From: Henriciella barbarensis | GTDB taxonomy: Bacteria > Pseudomonadota > Alphaproteobacteria > Caulobacterales > Hyphomonadaceae | NCBI RefSeq assembly: GCF_003576345.1 | Contig: NZ_QWGB01000007.1 | Location: 124,001-188,000, forward strand | Length of the DNA stretch: 64,000 nt | Direction: 5' to 3' | Shown here: positions 1 through 7,764 of the stretch, piece after piece | Numbering within the stretch: position 1 is the first letter of the stretch | Layout: each line of letters starts with the position of its first letter | Position numbers and translations under genes: made by a program | The notes under the pieces: generated by a model | Told to the model about the DNA's origin: nothing | Databases searched by the model: none | The model's input: the letters and a program-made list of their open reading frames with translations, nothing else

Positions 1-665
1 TCTTTCAGGTCGTCCAGAGTTGCCGCCTGCAGGTCCGGTAGCTGACCGATGACGGTCCAGCTATAGGGATGGCCTTCAGGATAAAGCGCCTTGCGGATCA
101 CTTCCTGCGTATAGCCATAGGGCCGGTTATCGACCCGTTCGCGCTTCTCGTTCTTGACGACCTGCTTCTCACGCTCGAGCGCAGCTTCGGTCACCGTGTT
201 GATCATGTAGCCAAGCCGGTCAGAGTCGATCCAGAGGATCTTGTCGACAGCGTCTTTCGGGACGACTTCGTAATAGATCGTGCCGTCCGACCATGTCCCG
301 CCATTACGGCTGCCGCCCCAATCCGGGATGGCTTTGCGGTTCCAGCCGCGGGGCACGTTTTCAGAATCGTTGAACGCCATATGTTCGAAGAAATGCGCAA
401 AGCCGGTCCGGCCCGGGCGCTCCCGGTTCGAGCCGACATGAACGACGGTCGAGAAGGCGACGATCGGGTCAGACCTGTCGACCTGCAGGATGACCTCGAG
501 CCCGTTTTCGAGGGTGAATTTCTCAAACTCGATCTCGAACTCCGGGACCTCCGCAACCGCCGCGCCCTGCGCTTGTGCAGGTCCTGCCTGCTGGGCGACC
601 GCGGTGACAGGCGCGATTGTCAGTGTGAGGATGGTTGCAAGCGCTGTGCAGGCCCGAAGCTTCAT
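1..665 (-). CDS. M16 family zinc metallopeptidase, N-terminal part (cut by window edge)
   Basis: The reverse strand encodes an open frame that begins with ATG at 665 and runs off the window start, giving about 221 residues. It opens with a signal peptide (MKLRACTALATILTLTIAP, cleavage near AVAQQ). The inverted zinc motif of M16 (insulinase/pitrilysin) proteases follows as HFFEHMAF, the HxxEH signature, at about residues 95-102. A downstream glutamate-rich helix (EAALEREKQVVKNEKR) supplies the third zinc ligand. M16 proteins with a signal peptide are periplasmic or outer-membrane-associated and usually about 900 residues long, so most of this gene lies outside. The substrate cannot be told. 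Confidence 0.9.
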   Translation of the reverse strand, partial: MKLRACTALATILTLTIAPVTAVAQQAGPAQAQGAAVAEVPEFEIEFEKFTLENGLEVILQVDRSDPIVAFSTVVHVGSNRERPGRTGFAHFFEHMAFNDSENVPRGWNRKAIPDWGGSRNGGTWSDGTIYYEVVPKDAVDKILWIDSDRLGYMINTVTEAALEREKQVVKNEKRERVDNRPYGYTQEVIRKALYPEGHPYSWTVIGQLPDLQAATLDDLK

Positions 666-780
666 GTCGTACTCCCTCTTCGAATTTGACGCGCCGAAAC
701 GCACGGCGCCGACCGAACTTCGGCCAATAAGACCAATGTAGCTTATTGATTTTCGATGTCACGCGCCCAGCTGGTGCGCG

Positions 781-1431
781 TCAGACTTTCCCGGATAGAA
801 CAGCCTTCAACACGCATAGCCGCTTTGCTAACGGGCGAGGTGAGGCACCGCGCGCATAGAGACGGCGCAGGCGGAGATGCGCCAGCGCGGGCAACACTTC
901 AGGCGGAAGACGAAGGCGCTGTGCGCGCACCTGGGGCGCGTCGCCCCGGCGCCCAGCAGCGAACTCCGCTGCCAGCTCGTCAATGTCTTCGCCAAGATCG
1001 ACAGACGGCGCGACGAGCTTCGTTGCGCTTCGCGCGATCGCAGCCTCAGGCTCAAGAGAGCGATCCTTCTGCTCGAATGCCGCTTCATATCCGTCAATGA
1101 TCAAGGAAAGATCGGCCATCGTGAGCGCTGATTGTTCCAGCATTCCGACAAGGGCGAGAACTACGTCATGGGCACGTGGGGGGCTACCCTCGTCCAATTC
1201 GCTGAGCGCGTCACGCCACCACTGAAAGCGGATAGCGCCCAGGGTCGGTTCAGTCACGATAAGACGGACGCGCGCCAACTCCCAGCAGAACGCGTAAAGC
1301 GCGATCAGGGCATGACGCGCCTCAGTCTGTGCATAACGGGAAGAAAGCCAGCGATCTTCGTCGCCTGTCCGCAGCCTTCGGTCGATATTCGCCCATATTT
1401 CAGGGTCCGGCGGGGTGGAACTAATCGTCAT
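781..1431 (-). CDS. Squalene/phytoene synthase-like protein resembling complex I assembly factor NDUFAF6
   Basis: The protein is about 216 residues, shorter than the roughly 280-300 of true squalene or phytoene synthases. The fold signature is visible in the early helix YAFCWELARVR followed by GAIRFQWWRDALSEL. The aspartate-rich DxxxD motif that binds prenyl diphosphate in active enzymes is replaced by ELARVRLIVTE, the pattern I recall for the mitochondrial assembly factor NDUFAF6. A catalytic role is therefore unlikely and a role in complex I maturation or membrane lipid handling is inferred. The start MTISSTPP at 1431 is preferred to the ATG at 1452. The gene is divergent from sodB. Confidence 0.7.
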   Translation of the reverse strand: MTISSTPPDPEIWANIDRRLRTGDEDRWLSSRYAQTEARHALIALYAFCWELARVRLIVTEPTLGAIRFQWWRDALSELDEGSPPRAHDVVLALVGMLEQSALTMADLSLIIDGYEAAFEQKDRSLEPEAAIARSATKLVAPSVDLGEDIDELAAEFAAGRRGDAPQVRAQRLRLPPEVLPALAHLRLRRLYARGASPRPLAKRLCVLKAVLSGKV

Positions 1432-1454
1432 GGCAACCATATCTGTGGGCAAAC

Positions 1455-1469
1455 GCCTTTATCAAAGGC
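1455..1469. promoter_or_regulatory. Perfect palindrome in the divergent sodB promoter region
   Basis: GCCTTT-ATC-AAAGGC is a perfect 6+6 inverted repeat with a 3-base centre, 25 bases before the sodB start codon and 24 bases upstream of the divergent gene. It is long enough for a dimeric regulator, but I cannot name one. It could also form a small hairpin in the sodB leader. Confidence 0.35.
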
Positions 1470-1493
1470 AGCAATACAGCAAGGAGTGACCCC

Positions 1494-2099
1494 ATGGCAT
1501 TTGATCTTCCACCTCTTCCCTATTCCCGCGACGCGCTTGCACCGCACGTTTCCGAAGACACACTGAACTTTCACTATGGCAAACACCACCAAGCCTATGT
1601 GAACAACCTCAACAAGCTGATCGAGGGCACCGACCACGCCAACGCGCCGCTTGAGAAGATCATTCAGGACGCATCAGGCGACAGTTCAAAGGCCGGCCTT
1701 TTCAACAATGCCGCGCAGGTCTGGAACCACACCTTCTACTGGCACTCCATGAAACCAAGCGGCGGCGGCAAGCCGACCGGTGCAATCGCCGACAAGATCA
1801 ATGACGACTTCGGCTCCTACGAAAAGTTCGCTGAAGAATTCAAGGCAGCGGGCGGCAGCCAGTTCGGTTCCGGCTGGGCCTGGCTGGTCCTGAAGGACGG
1901 CAAGCTTGGCATCCGCAAGACGCCGAACGCCGAGACGCCTCTGACCGAAGCAGGCGCGACCCCGCTCCTCACAATGGATGTCTGGGAGCACGCCTATTAC
2001 CTCGACTATCAGAACTCCCGGCCAAACTATATGGACGCGTTTCTGGAAAACCTGGTCAATTGGGACTTCGTGAACCAGAACCTCGCCGACGCGAGCTAG
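1494..2099 (+). CDS. sodB: Superoxide dismutase [Fe]
   Basis: This 201-residue protein has the length and full sequence pattern of cytoplasmic iron superoxide dismutase, which converts superoxide to oxygen and hydrogen peroxide. The metal ligands are visible as H27 (NFHYGKHH), H79 (VWNHTFYW), D162 and H166 (MDVWEHAYY). The glutamine in AQVWNH (Q75) is the second-sphere residue typical of Fe rather than Mn enzymes. A clear ribosome binding site AAGGAG lies 7 bases before the ATG. A strong terminator follows at 2125-2163, so it is probably transcribed alone. Iron or redox control is common for sodB; only a palindrome at 1455-1469 hints at it here. Confidence 0.97.
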   Translation: MAFDLPPLPYSRDALAPHVSEDTLNFHYGKHHQAYVNNLNKLIEGTDHANAPLEKIIQDASGDSSKAGLFNNAAQVWNHTFYWHSMKPSGGGKPTGAIADKINDDFGSYEKFAEEFKAAGGSQFGSGWAWLVLKDGKLGIRKTPNAETPLTEAGATPLLTMDVWEHAYYLDYQNSRPNYMDAFLENLVNWDFVNQNLADAS

Positions 2100-2124
2100 T
2101 CGACGCGGAATCGACAGTATTCAG

Positions 2125-2163
2125 TTGGCCCGTTTCCGTTCCGGAAGCGGGCCAATTCTTTTG
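2125..2163 (+). terminator. Rho-independent terminator of sodB
   Basis: A 13-base stem (2125-2137 with 2143-2155, one G-U pair) closes a 5-base loop and is followed by TTCTTTTG. It sits 25 bases after the sodB stop codon. Confidence 0.85.
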
Positions 2164-2314
2164 CGCGACACGCAGACCCTTTCGCACCTGCGGAAATTCG
2201 GCTATTGCGGCGCCTTATGTTCTTCCGGGCATGGAAAAGCGCCCGGTCCATAGCTGTCATACGGACGGCTCCAACCCGAGCGTAATTCAATCCATCCCTG
2301 GAAAAGAGACAAAT

Positions 2315-3853
2315 TTGACTGACACCCAGAACGAAACCCCGAAAACGACTTTTGCAGCTCTAGGCCTTGGCCCAAAGATCCTCCAGGCCATCGAAGAGGC
2401 TGGCTATGACACGCCTACGCCGATCCAGGCCAAGGCAATCCCGCAGATCATCCTCGGTGGCGATGTAACAGGCATTGCGCAGACCGGTACCGGTAAGACC
2501 GCTGCCTTCGTCCTGCCAATGATCCATAGGCTGGAGCGCGGCCGTGCACGGGCGCGCATGCCACGAACGCTGATCCTGGCGCCGACGCGCGAGCTGGCTG
2601 CCCAGGTCGCAGAGAACTTCGAAAAATATGGCAAGAACCTGAAACTTGAGATGGCGCTGCTGATCGGCGGCGTATCGTTCAAGGAACAGGAAATGAAGCT
2701 GATGCGCGGCGTCGATGTCCTGATCGCAACGCCTGGCCGCCTCATCGACCAGTTCGAGCGCGGCAAAATCTTGCTAACGGGCGTCGAAGTCCTCGTCATT
2801 GACGAAGCCGACCGCATGCTCGACATGGGCTTTATCCCTGACATCGAGAAAATCTGCGCACTTCTGCCGCCGCGTCGCCAGACCCTGCTATTCTCGGCAA
2901 CCATGCCGCCAGAGATCAACAAGCTGGCCCAACGCTTTCAGAAAGACCCGATGAAGGTCGAAGTGGCGCGTCAGGCCCAGACGGCAGAGACGATCACGCA
3001 ATATGTGTTGAAGCTATCGCGTAATGATGACAAGGCAAAGCGCACGGCCCTACGCCGCATCATCGAGGCGCGCGATGTCAAAAACGGTATCGTTTTCTGT
3101 AATCGCAAGCGCAATGTCGACATCGTGACCAAGTCGCTGAACAAGCACGGCTTCGATGCGGCCGCTATTCATGGCGACCTGCCACAGGCTTACCGGACCC
3201 AGACGCTGGACCGTTTCCGCGATGGCGACCTTAAGCTGCTTGTCGCTTCGGACGTGGCCGCACGCGGTCTCGACGTGCCGGCCGTCAGCCACGTCTTCAA
3301 TTACGCGCCGCCTCCGAAAGATGAGGACTATGTGCACCGGATTGGTCGTACGGGCCGCGCCGGCCGCGAGGGCGAAAGCGTGACGATCGTGACGCCAGAG
3401 GATGAGCAGTCCTGGGAAGGCGTGTTGAAACTCATCGATCAGGAGGTCAAAGTCCTCGAGCTGCCTGGTCTTGACGAAGAAATCGAAAACCTGCCTGAAG
3501 ATGCAGGCGGGCGCGGGCGCGCTCGCGGACGTGGCAGAAGCCGCGATGGAAGCAGTGGACGTGGCGGCCGTAGCGGTGGTGGACGCGGGCGTTCGCGCGG
3601 CGGTGACAAGACCGCTTCTGAAGAAGCCGCACCGGAAAAGCAGGAAGCCAAGAGCACCGACGCGCCAGCAAGGAAGAGCGCACCCAAGGAAGAGCGTAAG
3701 GATGAGCGTCCAGCCAAGGAAGCAAAGCCGCGCAATTCCAGAAGCTCATCACGGGGCCGTTCGAGCAAGACGGACAAATCCGACAAACTGCAGCCCGCTT
3801 CAGATGGCGTCCGCGGTTTCGGTGACGACGTGCCTGATTTCCTGAAGCGTTAG
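2315..3853 (+). CDS. DEAD-box ATP-dependent RNA helicase (RhlE-like) with RG-rich tail
   Basis: The helicase core shows, in order, the Q motif (TPTPIQAKAIP), Walker A (AQTGTGKT), PTRELAAQ, TPGRL, the DEAD box (VIDEADRMLDMG), SAT, and motif VI (HRIGRTGRAGR). After the core come about 120 residues of low-complexity arginine/glycine repeats and then lysine/glutamate-rich sequence, expected to be disordered and RNA-binding. I chose TTG at 2315 (reads MTDTQNETPK) because GAAAAGAGA precedes it by about 5 bases and homology starts just after; an in-frame ATG at 2231 is the alternative. Such helicases act in ribosome assembly or RNA decay, often in the cold. The leader between the sodB terminator and the start is about 150 bases. 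Confidence 0.93.
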   Translation: MTDTQNETPKTTFAALGLGPKILQAIEEAGYDTPTPIQAKAIPQIILGGDVTGIAQTGTGKTAAFVLPMIHRLERGRARARMPRTLILAPTRELAAQVAENFEKYGKNLKLEMALLIGGVSFKEQEMKLMRGVDVLIATPGRLIDQFERGKILLTGVEVLVIDEADRMLDMGFIPDIEKICALLPPRRQTLLFSATMPPEINKLAQRFQKDPMKVEVARQAQTAETITQYVLKLSRNDDKAKRTALRRIIEARDVKNGIVFCNRKRNVDIVTKSLNKHGFDAAAIHGDLPQAYRTQTLDRFRDGDLKLLVASDVAARGLDVPAVSHVFNYAPPPKDEDYVHRIGRTGRAGREGESVTIVTPEDEQSWEGVLKLIDQEVKVLELPGLDEEIENLPEDAGGRGRARGRGRSRDGSSGRGGRSGGGRGRSRGGDKTASEEAAPEKQEAKSTDAPARKSAPKEERKDERPAKEAKPRNSRSSSRGRSSKTDKSDKLQPASDGVRGFGDDVPDFLKR

Positions 3854-3863
3854 CGCCAACGAC

Positions 3864-4970
3864 CTAGGCGAGGCGGTTTTTCTGCCAGTGATCGAGGGGA
3901 TCGTTCTGCGGAGAGGTTGGTAGCCCTAATGCGGAGCGCTTTCCCTCTTCGGCACGCGCAAAACTGATTGTAAATCTGGTACCAAGCGGTCCGGTTTCCC
4001 GCTCGACCGTCGCGTCGAGGCTATGGGTCAGGCTGGTCACGATCATGGAGCCGATACCCTTGCGGCTATCGGTTTCTGTCTCCTCCATGCCCACGCCATC
4101 ATCTTCCACGCTGATGAGTACACGGTCGTCATCGCAGCATTCCATGACAAGGTTGATCCGCCCGGCGGCCCGACCCTGAAAAGCGTACTTGCAGGCATTG
4201 ATCATAAGCTCGGTAACGGCGAGACACAGCGAAACCGCCTGGCTGACCGCGAGGATGACAACGCCTTTCTTGCGGGTTTTGAGGACGATATTTTGCTTGG
4301 CCGAAAAGGTTTCGACAATCTGCTTGCAGAGATCTGGCAGAAGATAGGAGCAATCCACCCAGTCATGGGTGCCGAGCTCATACAGGCTGCGATGTGTCGC
4401 TGTAATGACGTCGATGCGTCGGCGCGCGGCGTCCAGAGCATCTCGCGCGTCAGGGTCCTCCAGGGTACGCATGTGCATCGTGACCAGCGAGGACACGACC
4501 TGAAGGCTGTTTCTCACGCGGTGATTGACTTCGTAAAGCAACGTCTCCTTTACCTCGAGCGCGTCCTTGAGCTTGTGCTCAGCATGATAGCGCGCGGTTT
4601 CATCCCGCATTGTCAGGACAGAGGCGACCTGGTTCCCATCCTTGCCGAATATAGGTCGCGCGGTGCCCACCGCGATTACGATAGAACCATCTGGCCTGCG
4701 CACTTTCCAAGGCGCGTCCGTGACCACACGCGCCTCCTTTACTGCCAGGCTTAAAGGAAGCTTTTCGGGAGGATACGGCTCCTCATCGAGCGTCAGAAGT
4801 TCGTAGCTGTCGCTATAATCGTCCGGAGAAATATCGAGCTCACTTCGACCGTGAATGACTTCGGCCGCGCGGTTGACCAGGACGATCTTGCCATCCTTGT
4901 CGGCAAGGATGATGCCCTCCCCGAGCTGATCAAGAACAGCAAGCTGGATTTTCTCTCGGTTTTGCTCCAA
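3864..4970 (-). CDS. PAS-domain sensor histidine kinase, HisKA_2 type
   Basis: An N-terminal PAS domain (about residues 15-125; AVLDQLGEGIILADKDG) is followed by a HisKA_2 dimerisation region with the phosphoacceptor histidine in LLYEVNHRVRNSLQ and an ATPase domain with N box (ELMINACKYAF) and G box (VEDDGVGMEE). There is no transmembrane segment, so it senses in the cytoplasm. The PAS core lacks the flavin-binding cysteine motif of LOV domains, so light sensing is not supported. No response regulator is adjacent. There is no good ATG: TTG at 4970 has GGAAGGGG 9 bases upstream, whereas TTG at 4991 has no visible ribosome binding site. The tail-to-tail neighbour is the DEAD-box gene. Confidence 0.88.
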   Translation of the reverse strand: MEQNREKIQLAVLDQLGEGIILADKDGKIVLVNRAAEVIHGRSELDISPDDYSDSYELLTLDEEPYPPEKLPLSLAVKEARVVTDAPWKVRRPDGSIVIAVGTARPIFGKDGNQVASVLTMRDETARYHAEHKLKDALEVKETLLYEVNHRVRNSLQVVSSLVTMHMRTLEDPDARDALDAARRRIDVITATHRSLYELGTHDWVDCSYLLPDLCKQIVETFSAKQNIVLKTRKKGVVILAVSQAVSLCLAVTELMINACKYAFQGRAAGRINLVMECCDDDRVLISVEDDGVGMEETETDSRKGIGSMIVTSLTHSLDATVERETGPLGTRFTISFARAEEGKRSALGLPTSPQNDPLDHWQKNRLA

Positions 4971-5055
4971 GCGCAGGGTCCCCTTCCGCAAGCTTGCAGA
5001 GATAGAGCAGCTTTTGGCGAAAGTGAAATAGTTTAAACTACCTGAGCGCGCAAAA

Positions 5056-5084
5056 ATAGGCCGGAACCCCGTATTCCGGCCTAT
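5056..5084 (-). terminator. Terminator after the aldehyde dehydrogenase gene
   Basis: A perfect 11-base inverted repeat (5056-5066 with 5074-5084, 7-base loop) is followed on the minus strand by a T run (complement of 5051-5055). It ends transcription of the gene at 5115-6548 before the histidine kinase gene. Confidence 0.85.
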
Positions 5085-5114
5085 CTGAGCTTCATTCGCG
5101 CTTGCGAGGCACGC

Positions 5115-6548
5115 CTACTTTTTCAGACGTCCGGCAACCAGCTTGCGGTATTTTTCGCCATATGGTGGCCGGGCGATCGCCATAAGGTCGGGGCCCACCT
5201 GCGTATAGACCGACTTGCGGTGACTGAATTCGCGGAAGCCATCGACCCCGTGATAGCTGCCCATACCGGACGGTCCGACCCCGCCAAATGGCAGGTCTTC
5301 CTGAGCGACGTGGAAGATGACGTCGTTTACCGTGACACCGCCTGAAGTCGTGTTATTGAGAACATGCTCCCGCTCGTCGGCATCCTGTCCGAAATAATAA
5401 AGGCCGAGCGGGCGCGGATGGGCGTTGATGTAATCGACCGCCTCCTGCGTGGAGCCATAGGTCTTGATCGGCAGGATCGGACCAAAGATTTCATCCTGCA
5501 TGACCTTCATGTCGTCGGTCGGGTCGACGATGATGGTTGGCGCGATCTTGTGATACGGCTGCTGGGTGAGGTCTTCCTGCCTGGGGTTCAGGTTGACGAC
5601 CTCCGCGCCCTTGGAGCGGGCATCCTCGATATAGCCATTCAGTCGCTCGAAGTGGCGTTGGTTTACGACAGACGTATAGTCGTCATTGTCCTTGATACCG
5701 GACGGGAACATGCTTTCGACCGAGGCGCTGGCCGCCTTGATGAAGTCCTGCGTCTTGTTTTTCGGCACAAAGGCATAGTCTGGCGCAAGACAGATCTGGC
5801 CCGCGTTCAGGGTCTTGCCTGCCATGATGCGCTTGGCAGCTTTGTCCAGGTCGGCAGATTCGCCGAGAATGACCGGCGACTTGCCGCCAAGCTCCAGCGT
5901 CAGAGGGACGAGATTGTCCGCAGCGGCCCGCATGACGTGGTAAGCAATCGACGTCGCACCCGTGAAGAGCAGGTGGTCGAAGGCGAGTTTGGAGAAAGCG
6001 GCGCCGACATCCGGCCCGCCCGTCACCACGGCGACTTCTTCTTCGGAGTAGTATTCAGCGAAGAGCTGTTTCATCAGCTCGGAGGTGCGCTCGGTAAACT
6101 CTGACGGTTTGATCATGGTGCGGTTGCCGGCCGCGAAGACGCCAGCAAGCGGCGTGAAAGTGAGGTTCACCGGGAAGTTCCAAGGGCTGATCACACCGAT
6201 CACGCCTTTCGGCTGATACTGGATACGGGCCTTGGCGCCGAACAGGCCAAGTGGAAAGTCAGTCGAGCGTTTCTCTGGCTTCATCCAGGTTTTGACATGC
6301 TTTTTGGCGTGCTTCAGCGCGCCGATGGAGCCAGCAATATCGGTAAAGTTCGACTGATCGACCGAACGGTGGCCGAAATCTTCGCGCATCGCCTCATTCA
6401 GCTTGTCTCCATGGGTCGCGAGAAGATCGATCGACCGGTCGAGCCAGTCGATACGCTTTTCGAGCGAAGGGATACCATCGCGCAGGTGCGCGGCTTTCTG
6501 TTTTGCGAGGATCGTACCGAGTTCGCCTGCGCCGCCTTCAAGAGCCAT
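5115..6548 (-). CDS. Coniferyl-aldehyde dehydrogenase-type NAD(P)-dependent aldehyde dehydrogenase
   Basis: This 477-residue protein is an aldehyde dehydrogenase, oxidising an aldehyde to the acid with NAD(P)+. Key residues are N124 in SPWNFP, K147 in MIKPSE, the general base E219 in LTLELGGKSP and the nucleophile C253 in NAGQICLAPDY. The QICLAPDY context and the short length (no long C-terminal extension) match the coniferyl aldehyde dehydrogenase branch (CalB-like), which also includes fatty aldehyde enzymes. The start ATG at 6548 has a GGAGGAAATC ribosome binding site. It is a single transcription unit, ended by the terminator at 5056-5084, next to acyl-CoA catabolic genes. The true substrate is not fixed by sequence. 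Confidence 0.9.
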   Translation of the reverse strand: MALEGGAGELGTILAKQKAAHLRDGIPSLEKRIDWLDRSIDLLATHGDKLNEAMREDFGHRSVDQSNFTDIAGSIGALKHAKKHVKTWMKPEKRSTDFPLGLFGAKARIQYQPKGVIGVISPWNFPVNLTFTPLAGVFAAGNRTMIKPSEFTERTSELMKQLFAEYYSEEEVAVVTGGPDVGAAFSKLAFDHLLFTGATSIAYHVMRAAADNLVPLTLELGGKSPVILGESADLDKAAKRIMAGKTLNAGQICLAPDYAFVPKNKTQDFIKAASASVESMFPSGIKDNDDYTSVVNQRHFERLNGYIEDARSKGAEVVNLNPRQEDLTQQPYHKIAPTIIVDPTDDMKVMQDEIFGPILPIKTYGSTQEAVDYINAHPRPLGLYYFGQDADEREHVLNNTTSGGVTVNDVIFHVAQEDLPFGGVGPSGMGSYHGVDGFREFSHRKSVYTQVGPDLMAIARPPYGEKYRKLVAGRLKK

Positions 6549-6689
6549 GATTTCCTCCTAACCCAAGTGATTTGAATACAGTGTACCGGAAGTGGCGACC
6601 ATTCCAAAGATTGCCCCGGCGTCACGGTTTTTGCGGCTTTCACAGCGCGCTACAGTCGATTGCAAATCTCTAGAGGAGGAAGAATCGCG

Positions 6690-7478
6690 ATGAGCTTTGA
6701 GAAGATCACTTACGAGGTCCAGGACGATATCGCGGTTATCGCGTTCAACGACCCAAAAACCATGAATGCCGCTGGTGTCGACACAATCGACGAGTTGAGC
6801 CTCGCGCTTGAGAAGGCAGGCGATGAGGCACGATGCACCATCATTACGGGCAATGGCCGCGGCTTCTGCTCAGGGGCGAACCTGTCGGGCAATATGGGCG
6901 GCGGCAAGTCCGAGCGGAAGCCCGATGCAGGCCGTGAACTCGACCGGGCGTACAACCCGTTCATCAAGGCAATCCGCACCCATCCGCACCCCGTCATCAC
7001 GGCCGTGAATGGTGCCGCCGCAGGTGTTGGCTGTTCCATTGCGCTGGCTGGCGACTTCATCGTGGCGGCCGAGAGCGCCTACTTCCTGCAGGCGTTCCGC
7101 CGCATCGGTCTCGTGCCGGATGGTGGCTCCACCTATCTGTTGACCCGCGCCATCGGCCGGGCCCGTGCGATGGAAATGACCCTCTTTGGCGAGAAGATCC
7201 CGGCAGCAAAGGCACTGGAATGGGGCCTGGTGAATCGGGTCGTGTCAGACGATAGCCTGCTGGACGAGGCGAGGAACTACGCCAAGCAGCTTTCCGATGG
7301 CCCGACCACGGCGCTTTCGCTGATCCGCGATCTGGTCTGGCAGGCCGAAGACAATGACTTCGACAACCAGCTTCAGGCCGAACGCTTCGCACAGCGCACG
7401 GCTGGCCGCTCACCAGACTTTGCAGAGGGCGTGAAGGCCTTCCTCGAAAAGCGTCCGGCAGACTTCAAGAAAGTCTAG
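6690..7478 (+). CDS. Enoyl-CoA hydratase/isomerase family protein (PaaG-like active site)
   Basis: The 262-residue crotonase-fold protein shows the oxyanion-hole segments GRGFCSGANLSG (about residues 56-67) and NGAAAGVGCSIALAGD (108-122). In classical hydratases two glutamates act. Here the first is replaced within GVGCS and the second position is aspartate D144 in IGLVPDGGS, the arrangement of PaaG-type 2,3-enoyl isomerases. I therefore read it as an isomerase or specialised hydratase acting on CoA esters rather than a standard beta-oxidation hydratase. The ATG at 6690 follows AGAGGAGGAAG, so the longer frame from 6660 is not used. It is divergent from the aldehyde dehydrogenase gene. Confidence 0.9.
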   Translation: MSFEKITYEVQDDIAVIAFNDPKTMNAAGVDTIDELSLALEKAGDEARCTIITGNGRGFCSGANLSGNMGGGKSERKPDAGRELDRAYNPFIKAIRTHPHPVITAVNGAAAGVGCSIALAGDFIVAAESAYFLQAFRRIGLVPDGGSTYLLTRAIGRARAMEMTLFGEKIPAAKALEWGLVNRVVSDDSLLDEARNYAKQLSDGPTTALSLIRDLVWQAEDNDFDNQLQAERFAQRTAGRSPDFAEGVKAFLEKRPADFKKV

Positions 7479-7485
7479 GTCGCCA

Positions 7486-7764
7486 CTATTCCGTACCCGG
7501 AAATCCGAGCCGGTAGACACCCTTGAAGTCATGGGGGTCTACCGGCTTTCCTTTTCTATAGATCGCGATCTGCCCTGCATCGGCGAGCTTTACCGCCCGC
7601 ACGCGGATCTCGCCCATGAGTTGCTGCCAGTTCTCATCACGCTTGGCGCGCGCCACCTCAGATGGGCAGACGGTTTTGTCTGCGCCGCGTTCATTCACCA
7701 GCTCGATAATCAACTCGTCAAGCGAGGCCTTCTGGCGCCGCTTACGGTCTTCCTCGCTCACCAT
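7486..7764 (-). CDS. DUF3253 domain protein
   Basis: This 92-residue protein matches the small DUF3253 family, recognisable from TVCPSEVARAKRDENWQQLM and the later GQIAIYRKGKPVDPHDFKG block. The predicted shape is a small winged-helix-like domain, and its molecular role is unknown. Its start overlaps the end of the serine hydrolase gene by 7 bases on the same strand, so the two are probably co-transcribed and translationally coupled. It ends 7 bases from the convergent crotonase gene with no visible terminator. Confidence 0.8.
   Translation of the reverse strand: MVSEEDRKRRQKASLDELIIELVNERGADKTVCPSEVARAKRDENWQQLMGEIRVRAVKLADAGQIAIYRKGKPVDPHDFKGVYRLGFPGTE

Noticed and set aside
2060-2314. N-terminal extension of the DEAD-box helicase
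   Set aside because: It begins inside sodB, crosses the sodB terminator and has no similarity to helicases; the TTG at 2315 with a ribosome binding site is the better start.
3471-3845. Alternative plus-strand frame in the helicase RG tail
   Set aside because: Low-complexity coding of arginine and glycine opens all frames; the helicase frame is continuous with the core.
4023-4754. 243-residue plus-strand frame opposite the histidine kinase
   Set aside because: Shadow of the kinase codons; no domain, no ribosome binding site.
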